From: Alkaliflexus imshenetskii DSM 15055 | Lineage (GTDB): Bacteria; Bacteroidota; Bacteroidia; Bacteroidales; Marinilabiliaceae | Assembly (NCBI RefSeq): GCF_000517065.1 | Contig: NZ_KI912105.1 | Span: forward strand, 113,666 to 168,975 | Direction of reading: 5' to 3' | Length of the DNA: 55,310 nt | In this document: positions 35,476-43,183 of the stretch, piece by piece | How positions within the stretch are numbered: the first letter of the stretch is position 1 | Layout: each line of letters begins with the position of its first letter | The notes under the pieces: model-generated | The model's database searches: none | Told to the model about the DNA's origin: nothing | The model's input: the letters and a program-made list of their open reading frames with translations, nothing else | Translations under genes and position numbers: made by a program

Positions 35476-36832
35476 ACCGTTTGATTTTGTTGTAAAGCGT
35501 CTGGCGCGTGATGCCAAGCTGCGTGGCAACCATTGTGTAGTTTCCACTGTGCCGCTCAATGGCGTCGGCAATTAGTTTGCGTTCCATATCTTCGAGGGTA
35601 CCTCCTGCATCGCCAAAAGTCATTGTTGGTGATTCCTTATGAAAAATGAAATCGTTTGACCTGATTAGGTTTCCATCGCAAAGAATAACGGCTTTCTCGA
35701 TGCTATGTTGCAATTCACGAATGTTGCCTGGCCAGCTATGCGCTTGCAAACGCGCCATAACATCATCGGCAATACGCAGGGATGGTTTATCATAACGCGA
35801 CTTGTACTTTTCGAGGAAGAAAGTTGCCAGAACCGGTATGTCCTCCAATCGGTTGCGTAGGGAAGGAATTTCGATTTGTATTGTATTGATACGATAGAGA
35901 AGGTCTTCGCGAAAAGAACCGTTGGCAACCATACTTTGCAAATTACAGTTGGTAGCACAAATAAGGCGCACATCAACGGGCATGGGCGTGTTTTCGCCCA
36001 ACCTGGTAACAGCGCGGTTTTGTAATACCGTAAGCAGCTTTGCCTGCATGGCCGATGAGAGGTTTCCAATTTCATCGAGGAAAAGAGTACCCTGATTGGC
36101 CGCTTCAATTTTTCCGGTTCTATCGGCTTGGGCATCGGTAAAGGCGCCCTTCTTATGTCCAAAAAGTTCACTCTCGAAAAGCGTCTCGGATATGGCACCC
36201 ATGTCCACACTCACCATCACTTTGTTGCTTCTGGCTGAGAGGCGATGAATTTCGCGCGCTACCAGCTCCTTTCCGGTTCCGTTCTCACCTGTTATAAGCA
36301 CATTGGCATCGGTGCCTGCAACCTTCTTTATTACTTCCATAATGCGTTGCCATGCAGCGGAGGGGCAGTCGGTCTGGAAGGTGGGTAGAGGCGCTTCACT
36401 GGTAAGATTGGCCTTGACTGGGTTGTTTGCACTGGCAGTTTTTCGCGTCACCGACAGTTTACAGGCTGACTCAATGGTATTCAAAAGCTTGTTGTTATCC
36501 CAAGGCTTTGGAATAAAATCGAGAGCTCCCAAACGCACAGCCTGCACTGCCAATTCTATATCGCCATAAGCCGTAATCATTACCACGCCCATTTCGGCAT
36601 CATATTCAAGAATACGTTGCAACCAATACAACCCTTCGTTACCTGTGTTGATGCCGGCAGTGAAATTCATGTCAAGCAGAACCAGGTGATAAGTTTGGTT
36701 TTGCAACTCGTAAAGTAATTGGTTTGGACTATGAAGTGCTTTGAACTTTTTACACCTGCTGCTTAGAAGTAAATCGAGTGCGCTAAGCACACTTTTGTTG
36801 TCGTCAACAGCTAAAATATTGCATTGTTTCAT
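35465..36832 (-). CDS. NtrC-family sigma-54-dependent response regulator
   Basis: The 455-residue activator has a receiver domain (about 1-120) with phospho-acceptor Asp54 in LLDMNF, a sigma-54 AAA+ domain (about 155-385) with Walker A GENGTGKE (about 181-188), GAFTDA at 229-234 in place of the common GAFTGA, and Walker B LFLDEIGNL. The Fis-type DNA-binding helix-turn-helix at the C-terminus includes TMVATQLGITRQTLYNKIKR. It should drive open-complex formation by sigma-54 RNA polymerase when phosphorylated by the adjacent kinase. It is divergent from a tolC-macA-ABC operon, and candidate binding sites plus a -24-like box lie between them. The Asp in GAFTDA is a known variant in this phylum, but its effect here is untested. 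Confidence 0.95.
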   Translation of the reverse strand: MKQCNILAVDDNKSVLSALDLLLSSRCKKFKALHSPNQLLYELQNQTYHLVLLDMNFTAGINTGNEGLYWLQRILEYDAEMGVVMITAYGDIELAVQAVRLGALDFIPKPWDNNKLLNTIESACKLSVTRKTASANNPVKANLTSEAPLPTFQTDCPSAAWQRIMEVIKKVAGTDANVLITGENGTGKELVAREIHRLSARSNKVMVSVDMGAISETLFESELFGHKKGAFTDAQADRTGKIEAANQGTLFLDEIGNLSSAMQAKLLTVLQNRAVTRLGENTPMPVDVRLICATNCNLQSMVANGSFREDLLYRINTIQIEIPSLRNRLEDIPVLATFFLEKYKSRYDKPSLRIADDVMARLQAHSWPGNIRELQHSIEKAVILCDGNLIRSNDFIFHKESPTMTFGDAGGTLEDMERKLIADAIERHSGNYTMVATQLGITRQTLYNKIKRYGL

Positions 36833-36891
36833 AACTACCGGTGAAATGTAAAGGATTTAGATGCAATTTATAATAAATTGATAAAAGATTC

Positions 36892-36908
36892 TTTGTAAGA
36901 TATACAAA
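36892..36908. promoter_or_regulatory. Second 6-5-6 inverted repeat near the activator gene
   Basis: TTTGTA, AGATA, TACAAA is perfect and lies 60 bp before the regulator ATG. Its half-sites differ from the other palindrome, so it may bind another protein or be chance in AT-rich DNA. Confidence 0.3.
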
Positions 36909-37079
36909 CATTGGCTAAGCGATAAAATTTACCACCAGGGCGAGCTGTAAAGTACCCATCTCATCAAAAAGTGAGATACTAAAATTGAACCAAACACGCA
37001 TTATATAGCTAACACAATCATATACAACATCCTAAAAAAATGCGATTAAAAAGAAATTGTATAAAAAGTTAACAGCCTA

Positions 37080-37096
37080 TGTCAAAAATCTTGACA
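37080..37096. promoter_or_regulatory. Candidate enhancer site for the NtrC-like activator
   Basis: TGTCAA, five bases, TTGACA: a perfect 17-bp palindrome with the same 6-5-6 spacing as classic NtrC sites. Its centre is about 87 bases upstream of the start point predicted from the -24 box, a usual enhancer distance. Confidence 0.5.
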
Positions 37097-37148
37097 CCAC
37101 CGTAAGAAGCAATGCAATTACATTCTCATTTACAAGACATTACAAACT

Positions 37149-37164
37149 TTGGCACATCTTTAGT
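37149..37164 (+). promoter_or_regulatory. Candidate sigma-54 (-24/-12) promoter of the efflux operon
   Basis: TTGGCAC (37149-37155) is a full match to the -24 element. At the right spacing the -12 element reads TAGT (37161-37164) where TTGC is expected, keeping the T and the G but not the other two bases. The predicted start point is near 37175, about 37 bases before the tolC-like ATG. Confidence 0.5.
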
Positions 37165-37211
37165 TTATACCTGAATGTCCGAACAGGAAACACACATAAA
37201 GATTACCTATT

Positions 37212-38573
37212 ATGATTAGATTGAAACATACAGTATGGCTAATGATGGTATTTAGTATTATTACGTCAACAGCACAGGAGAATGAAGCATGGACACTTGA
37301 GCGATGCGTAGAACATGCCATGACACATAATCTGGATTTGAAAATAAGGCAAAACGTGGAGCAGAAAGCTGTTCTTGATCACCGTCAGAGTCGCTGGAGC
37401 ATGGCACCATCGGTAAATGGATGGTCAAACTCGAACATGAACTTTCAGAGAGCCACCAACCAGTACAACCAGATTGAATCGGGTACCACGCACAGCACAA
37501 CTTATGGCATCAGCAGTTCGCTCGATCTGTTTGCAGGATTTACCAAGCAGAACACCATGGCAGCGAAAAGATTCTACCGCTTGGCAACCCATGAGAGCAC
37601 GCGTCTGGAGGCTATAAATCTTGAGCTGGAAGTAACTGAAACCTACATTCAACTGCTGTATCAGAAAGATCTTGTGACGATTGCCGAGGAGCAGATGCAG
37701 ATAATCGATTTAGAGGTTCAACGCATTGAAGCGCTGATAGCAAGCGGCAGATTAGAAGCAGTAGCACAGGCAGAAATAAACGCTTTGCATTCATCGGCAA
37801 AACTGGAACTCAACAGGGCCCAAAACAGCTACAGGCTTTTGCAACTTAAACTCTCACAACTCATTGAACTTCCATCGGGTACGAGGATTGAACCGGTGGA
37901 TGCCATCTTGCAATGGGGTGAACCACATCTTTCAAATCTCACTGTAGATAAAGCCTTTAGCTTAACAACAAACTACTACCCATCCCTATTACAAAAGGAG
38001 CATGAACTGGAGTTTTATCGCAGGCAACTTATGGTGGCCCGCGGACAGATGAGTCCCTCATTGACACTTAATGGCAGCTATACATCCGGATTTTTCTCAA
38101 CCGATACGCTTCCCGATGGCAAACAAACTCCTTTTAAAACACAGTTTGACAATTATCGAAATCCGGCGGTGGGTTTAACAATCAACATTCCGATATTTAA
38201 CGGAAAACGGAACAACTACCAGATAAAAATGAGCCATATCGACGTTAAAACGGCTGTGTACTCGCTGGAAAGCATGCAGAAAATGGTGCGCAGAGAACTC
38301 GAAGAATCGCTCTTAATGCTCGAAAGTCGCTATCTTGAATTTGAAAATGCATCCAACAATTTAAAATTCGCCACACAATCGTTCAACAGCTATCAGGAGC
38401 GCTTTAGGTTGGGGATGATAAATACAACTGAATTTATGAATGCACAAAACCTGTTGATGCAGGCCAAGGCCAGCCAGTTGATGGCAAAATACAGTTGGAC
38501 ACTTCAGAAACGAATTGTTCAACTCTACACCGGCAACCCAAAAATGATTGAAGAAGTTACACCAGATGTTTGA
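37212..38573 (+). CDS. TolC-family outer-membrane channel protein
   Basis: This 453-residue outer-membrane efflux protein has a signal peptide (residues 1 to about 22, ending STAQ) and the family's duplicated helical hairpins. The first begins WTLERCVEHAMTHNLDLKIR and the second includes NYYPSLLQKEHELEFYRRQL, with VGLTINIPIFNGKRNNYQIK as the conserved second-repeat strand. It should form the trimeric exit duct for the adaptor and ABC permeases encoded next. It starts about 37 bases after a predicted sigma-54 start point and is followed by the adaptor after 34 bp. Confidence 0.94.
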   Translation: MIRLKHTVWLMMVFSIITSTAQENEAWTLERCVEHAMTHNLDLKIRQNVEQKAVLDHRQSRWSMAPSVNGWSNSNMNFQRATNQYNQIESGTTHSTTYGISSSLDLFAGFTKQNTMAAKRFYRLATHESTRLEAINLELEVTETYIQLLYQKDLVTIAEEQMQIIDLEVQRIEALIASGRLEAVAQAEINALHSSAKLELNRAQNSYRLLQLKLSQLIELPSGTRIEPVDAILQWGEPHLSNLTVDKAFSLTTNYYPSLLQKEHELEFYRRQLMVARGQMSPSLTLNGSYTSGFFSTDTLPDGKQTPFKTQFDNYRNPAVGLTINIPIFNGKRNNYQIKMSHIDVKTAVYSLESMQKMVRRELEESLLMLESRYLEFENASNNLKFATQSFNSYQERFRLGMINTTEFMNAQNLLMQAKASQLMAKYSWTLQKRIVQLYTGNPKMIEEVTPDV

Positions 38574-38607
38574 AGAGAGTAGTATCTAAAGCCTAAAACA
38601 ACATATC

Positions 38608-39858
38608 ATGGACAGAATAATAGAAAAGAAAAGAAGACTGCAACCCAAAACCATCCTTTACTTAGTCATTGGGTTAATTGTAGCAGTGTTTGCAGTTAAA
38701 GCGATTGTATCGGCCGGCACCTCCACTTTTCGCGCCGATGCGGAAAGACTGACCATTTCGACAGTTGAAAGTGGCAGTTTCCGTGACTATATTTCGGTTG
38801 TTGGAACAGTAATGCCCAATACAACCATTTTTCTGGATGTGGAAGAGGGCGGAAAAGTACTTGAAAAAGTTGCAGAAGAGGGTCAAATACTAAAAAAAGG
38901 TGATGTCATTATACGTATGGAAAACAATGATTTGAACCTGCAAATACTTAACACTGAGTCGCAACTTGCCTATCAAACCAATGAACTCCGCAACACGCTG
39001 ATTAATATGGAGCAACAAAAAATAAGCAACAAGCAGAACTTGCTCAACATTGACTATGATTTGATGCGCATGAAACGGAATTATGAGCAGAATGTGGCCC
39101 TGTTCGAAAAAGGATTCATCTCTCGCGAAGCCTATCTCCTATCCAAAGAGAATTTTGAACTGGCAGCCCGCGATCGCGAACTAAGATACGAAAGAATGGT
39201 TCAGGATTCGATTTTTCGCGAAAACCAACGAATTCACATGGATGCCAGTCTGCTCAACATGCAAAAAAACTTGGCCATAGTGCGTAACCGACTCGACAAC
39301 CTTAACGTGAAGGCGCCTGCCGACGGTCAACTTGGAAGTCTTGACATCGAAATTGGTCAATCCATAAATCGTGGCCAGCGCATCGGCATACTTCATATAC
39401 TTGATGACTATAAAATAATAGCTCATATTGATGAACATTATATCGACAGGGTAAGACAAAACCTTACTGCCAGCTTCGAACGTCAGGATCGTCAGTTTAG
39501 CATCGAAGTGATTAAGGTGTATCCCGAGGTGCGCGACGGTCGCTTTCAGGTTGACTTCAGGTTTAACGGCCAAACGCCTGACAATTTACGCACGGGACAA
39601 ACCTACCATTTAAGACTTGAACTTGGTCAGCCTACAGATGCGATATTACTTCCTCGTGGCGGCTTTTTCCAGAGCACTGGCGGACAATGGGTGTTTGTGC
39701 TGGATGAATCAGGGAAAACAGCTACCAAGAGACAAATACGCATAGGACGTCAGAACCCGCTTTACTACGAAGTGCTTGATGGTCTTGCACCTGGAGAACG
39801 CGTTATAACCAATAGCTATGAGATATTTGGCAGAAACGAGCGAATTGAGGTAAGATGA
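38608..39858 (+). CDS. MacA/HlyD-like periplasmic adaptor
   Basis: This 416-residue membrane-fusion protein has one N-terminal membrane helix (TILYLVIGLIVAVFAVKAIV), a lipoyl/barrel-sandwich part (KVLEKVAEEGQILKKGDVII), a long coiled-coil hairpin (about 105-225), the matching second lipoyl half (VKAPADGQLGSLDIEIGQSI) and a beta-barrel plus membrane-proximal domain (about 265-416, ending in GERVITNSYEIFGRNERIEV). It should bridge the ABC permeases in the inner membrane and the TolC-like channel. Residue features fit MacA rather than RND adaptors, in line with the ABC genes downstream. Confidence 0.93.
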   Translation: MDRIIEKKRRLQPKTILYLVIGLIVAVFAVKAIVSAGTSTFRADAERLTISTVESGSFRDYISVVGTVMPNTTIFLDVEEGGKVLEKVAEEGQILKKGDVIIRMENNDLNLQILNTESQLAYQTNELRNTLINMEQQKISNKQNLLNIDYDLMRMKRNYEQNVALFEKGFISREAYLLSKENFELAARDRELRYERMVQDSIFRENQRIHMDASLLNMQKNLAIVRNRLDNLNVKAPADGQLGSLDIEIGQSINRGQRIGILHILDDYKIIAHIDEHYIDRVRQNLTASFERQDRQFSIEVIKVYPEVRDGRFQVDFRFNGQTPDNLRTGQTYHLRLELGQPTDAILLPRGGFFQSTGGQWVFVLDESGKTATKRQIRIGRQNPLYYEVLDGLAPGERVITNSYEIFGRNERIEVR

Positions 39859-39937
39859 CTCTAAATGACTGAACCACTGCGTAAAGAAAAAAACATCCTG
39901 ATTATATCAGAACAATAAACAGAAACCAAATAAAACC

Positions 39938-39992
39938 TTAGAGATTAGAACCGGGCACGGCCGGTAACAGGCAATCCGTTCCAAATCTCTAA
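39938..39992. other. Nested hairpins ahead of the ABC ATPase gene
   Basis: TTAGAGATT (39938-39946) pairs with AATCTCTAA (39984-39992). Inside, ACCGG (39950-39954) pairs with CCGGT (39961-39965) around GCACGG. A run of A follows and the ATPase ATG is 14 bases later. It may be a processing or expression-tuning element within the operon; a terminator on the plus strand is unlikely because no T-run follows. Confidence 0.5.
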
Positions 39993-40006
39993 AAAAAAAA
40001 GAAACC

Positions 40007-40705
40007 ATGATTAGAACAAACAACCTTCAAAAAATTTTCCGCACAGAGGAAATTGAAACCATGGCCTTGAACAGTGTAAACTTCGAGGTGAAAAACGGCG
40101 AATTTGTGGCAGTGATGGGTCCTTCGGGCTGCGGCAAATCAACTTTGCTTAACATTATTGGATTGCTTGACAATCCCGATGGTGGCGACTATTTCTTCGA
40201 CGGCGTTAATGTGGCCAAATACAAAGAGAGCCAGCGCACCAACCTTCGCAAGGGCAATATTGGCTTCGTTTTTCAGAGTTTTAACCTCATCGATGAGCTG
40301 AATGTATTCGAAAATGTTGAACTCCCACTGTTGTACCTCAACATCAATGCAAAACAACGCAGAGAAATGGTTGAACATGTGCTCGACAGGGTAAATATTT
40401 CCCATCGCGCCAAGCATTTCCCACAACAGCTATCAGGCGGACAGCAGCAAAGGGTTGCCATTGCACGCGCTGTTGTTGCCAAACCCAAACTATTACTTGC
40501 CGATGAACCTACCGGTAACCTGGATTCTAAAAACGGGCTTGAAGTAATGCACCTGCTCTCTGAGCTTAATCAGGAAGGCACCACCATCGTGATGGTTACC
40601 CACTCGCTTCACGATGCCGGATTTGCACACCGCACCGTTAACCTTTTTGACGGCCAAATAATTACTGAGGAAGTAAAGAAACAGCTTGGCGAAGTACTAC
40701 ATTAA
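40007..40705 (+). CDS. LolD/MacB-type ABC ATPase
   Basis: The 232-residue ATPase has Walker [10 protein letters not shown] (about 38-46), the Q-loop in FVFQSFNLI, the signature LSGGQQQR (about 142), Walker [13 protein letters not shown] and the H-loop [11 protein letters not shown]. It belongs to the LolD/MacB group that drives mechanotransmission exporters rather than classical substrate channels. It is the only ATPase gene in this operon and is followed by four FtsX-type permeases, so it probably powers all of them as a homodimer. The gap from macA (148 bp) contains a nested hairpin. Confidence 0.95.
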   Translation: MIRTNNLQKIFRTEEIETMALNSVNFEVKNGEFVAVMGPSGCGKSTLLNIIGLLDNPDGGDYFFDGVNVAKYKESQRTNLRKGNIGFVFQSFNLIDELNVFENVELPLLYLNINAKQRREMVEHVLDRVNISHRAKHFPQQLSGGQQQRVAIARAVVAKPKLLLADEPTGNLDSKNGLEVMHLLSELNQEGTTIVMVTHSLHDAGFAHRTVNLFDGQIITEEVKKQLGEVLH

Positions 40706-40773
40706 TCAAATGATGCTATTAATGAGTGATGTGATAGAGATACCATACAGAATAAAATCTAAAGAATGATATT

Positions 40774-43134
40774 ATGAAATTCATTGTTCTATTTAAAGAG
40801 ATTTACCGGACGTTTCGTAAGAACCTATCCACTGGTATATTAAGCCTAACAGGACTATCTGTAGGTATTGCTGTTGCATTGCTCATTGGCTTATGGAGTT
40901 TGAATGAGTTCAGCTTTGACAAGTTTCATAAAGATGCCGATAGGATTTACAGAATCTGCCGAAACATCTTTGTAAATAACGAAATGATAATTTTGGGTTC
41001 AGACTTTGGAGCAGCGGCTATTGATTCAAAAGAAGTACTCCCAGAAATAGAAGAGTACACCAGAGTAACACATTTTAGAAGAGAACTGGTGAAAGCAAAC
41101 AACATATCGGCCTATGAGGAAAATGTGATAGTATGTGACACGAACTTTTTCAACTTTTTCTCTTTTGCCCTTGAAGCTGGAAATGCAGAAAGATGCTTTG
41201 ATGCACCTGGCAAAATAGTGGTTGACCGATACATTGCAGACAAATACTTCCCAAATGAGGAGGCCATTGGAAAGATATTCCAGGTGTTTGGACAAGATTT
41301 TCAGATTAGTGCAATTATGGAGAATGTTCCTGAAAATTCACACCTTAAATTCAGGATTGCGGTACCTTACGAGAACTTAAACTGGATAGGTGACAAAGAA
41401 TGGCAAGGAAGTGACAATGTTATTGCATATCTTCGATTAATAGAGGGAACAAATATAGAAAAACTAGCCCAAAGTATAACAGAGATTTCATACAGGCATT
41501 TACCTCTATATGAACAATATAATGTTTCTCATTTTCTTCAGCCATTAACTGATATTCACTTTTCAAAGGATATAAGATTTGATGCCGTTGTAACCAGCGA
41601 CCGCCGTATGGTTTTCATCTTTATATCCATCGCCCTTCTGATCCTGTCCATTGCAACCATCAATTTTATCAACTTGTTTATTTCAACCTCGTTTCAAAGG
41701 GCCAAAGCAATTGGGATAAAAAAGATCAATGGCATATCGGTTCCTGGATTGTTCATGAATTCAATTATTGAGACATCTGTCTATATCCTGTTGGCAACGC
41801 TATTGGCTTTCATCATTGCCACATCGGCTCTTCCGTTTTTTAATCAACTTACTAACGGAAATCTGGCCATAGATTTTACCAATTACCGGATATATCTGTT
41901 TACAGGTGCATTAATGCTCGTCACCATCCTGTTGGCAGGTATCTTTCCGGTGCTCTACATCCTCAGATTTAACCCACAGCAAATTTTAAAAAGCAAGTTC
42001 AATGGAAGTGGAATTACCGTGCTGCAGCGTACATTGGTGGTGGGACAATTTGCGGCATCCATCATTCTGATTGCCTCGTCCATCATTATAAAAAAACAGC
42101 TTAACTACATCCATCAGAAAGATTTGGGATTCGACAAGGAACAAGTTATATGTTTTCAGCCGCGCAACATTGCTTCAAGTTATGAAGCATTTCGTCAGGA
42201 AATGCTTCGCAACCCGAACATTAAGGACATCACCATAAAGTCGTGTCTGCCGCATGATTGGAACAACGGCAATCCGATAACAACTGATGATAATCCGAAT
42301 GCACAAATACTAGCAGAAATTAATCAGGTTGGTTACAACTACATTGATCTGATGGGCATTCATATTATTGAAGGCACAAACCCATTTAACGAAGCCACCA
42401 GAAACTCATCGCAATGCCTTATAAACGAGAAGACAGCAAGAGTTATGGAAATTACTGATCCAATCGGCAAACAGATTATTTTGCTGGATCAAAGCAGGGT
42501 AACCATTGCGGGTGTTATTAAAGACTTAAATACAAAGTCATTACACATAGATGTTGACCCACAGGTGTATGTGCTTCAGCAACATGATGAGTTAAGAGCC
42601 TGGCACTACATATTGGTAAAAGTTGCGTCAAAGCCCTCAGAAGTAATAAAGACCCTTAATACCAGCTGGGTAACGTACAATCCTGATATTCCCTTTGAAT
42701 ACACCTTTTTGGATGATTCATACAACGAACTCTACACAGCAGAGTTAACAGCATCGAGAACGGTATCGGTAGGTATGGGCATTGCATTGTTTCTGGCATT
42801 CATGGGCCTATTTGCCATGTCGCACTACGCAACAGAAAAAAGAGTGAAAGAGATAGGCATACGCAAAGTAAATGGCGCCACCATTGGGGAAGTGCTCCTG
42901 CTACTTAACAAAGATTTCCTGAAATGGGTAATTCTTGCCTTCATAATTGCCGCACCGTTAGCCCTATATGTAATGCATAAATGGCTGAACAATTTTGCCT
43001 ATAAAACCGACTTGAACTGGTGGATTTTTGTATTGGCAGGCATTTTGGCAATGGGCATTGCACTGGTAACAGTCTCATTGCAATCATGGAAATCGGCCAG
43101 ACGAAATCCTGTAGAAGCACTACGATACGAATAA
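40774..43134 (+). CDS. FtsX/MacB-type ABC permease 1 of 4
   Basis: The 786-residue inner-membrane protein is a double-length MacB-type permease. The N-half has a helix near residues 22-42 (GILSLTGLSVGIAVALLIGL), a periplasmic MacB-core domain (about 43-275) and an FtsX domain with three helices (about 280-415). The C-half repeats this, starting near 425 (RTLVVGQFAASIILIASSII) and ending with EKRVKEIGIRKVNGATIGEV and the last helices. The protein closes with RRNPVEALRYE, shared with the next three permeases. Eight helices in one chain equal a MacB dimer, so each permease may work alone with the ATPase dimer. Substrate is unknown. Confidence 0.93.
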   Translation: MKFIVLFKEIYRTFRKNLSTGILSLTGLSVGIAVALLIGLWSLNEFSFDKFHKDADRIYRICRNIFVNNEMIILGSDFGAAAIDSKEVLPEIEEYTRVTHFRRELVKANNISAYEENVIVCDTNFFNFFSFALEAGNAERCFDAPGKIVVDRYIADKYFPNEEAIGKIFQVFGQDFQISAIMENVPENSHLKFRIAVPYENLNWIGDKEWQGSDNVIAYLRLIEGTNIEKLAQSITEISYRHLPLYEQYNVSHFLQPLTDIHFSKDIRFDAVVTSDRRMVFIFISIALLILSIATINFINLFISTSFQRAKAIGIKKINGISVPGLFMNSIIETSVYILLATLLAFIIATSALPFFNQLTNGNLAIDFTNYRIYLFTGALMLVTILLAGIFPVLYILRFNPQQILKSKFNGSGITVLQRTLVVGQFAASIILIASSIIIKKQLNYIHQKDLGFDKEQVICFQPRNIASSYEAFRQEMLRNPNIKDITIKSCLPHDWNNGNPITTDDNPNAQILAEINQVGYNYIDLMGIHIIEGTNPFNEATRNSSQCLINEKTARVMEITDPIGKQIILLDQSRVTIAGVIKDLNTKSLHIDVDPQVYVLQQHDELRAWHYILVKVASKPSEVIKTLNTSWVTYNPDIPFEYTFLDDSYNELYTAELTASRTVSVGMGIALFLAFMGLFAMSHYATEKRVKEIGIRKVNGATIGEVLLLLNKDFLKWVILAFIIAAPLALYVMHKWLNNFAYKTDLNWWIFVLAGILAMGIALVTVSLQSWKSARRNPVEALRYE

Positions 43135-43183
43135 CCATTTGCTTATCAAACACATTTAACAACTCACACCAACATACAAACGC

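Larger units (their letters stand above)
36833..37211. promoter_or_regulatory. Divergent control region between the sigma-54 activator and the efflux operon
   Basis: This 379-bp region holds two perfect 17-bp inverted repeats with 6-5-6 geometry: TTTGTA-N5-TACAAA (36892-36908) and TGTCAA-N5-TTGACA (37080-37096). It also holds a -24-like TTGGCAC at 37149-37155. No gene is seen inside. Confidence 0.6.

Noticed and set aside
35476-35571. N-terminal extension of the histidine kinase
   Set aside because: It only overlaps the end of the response regulator and lacks any family match; MVYKNYNL at 35475 leads into the first membrane helix.
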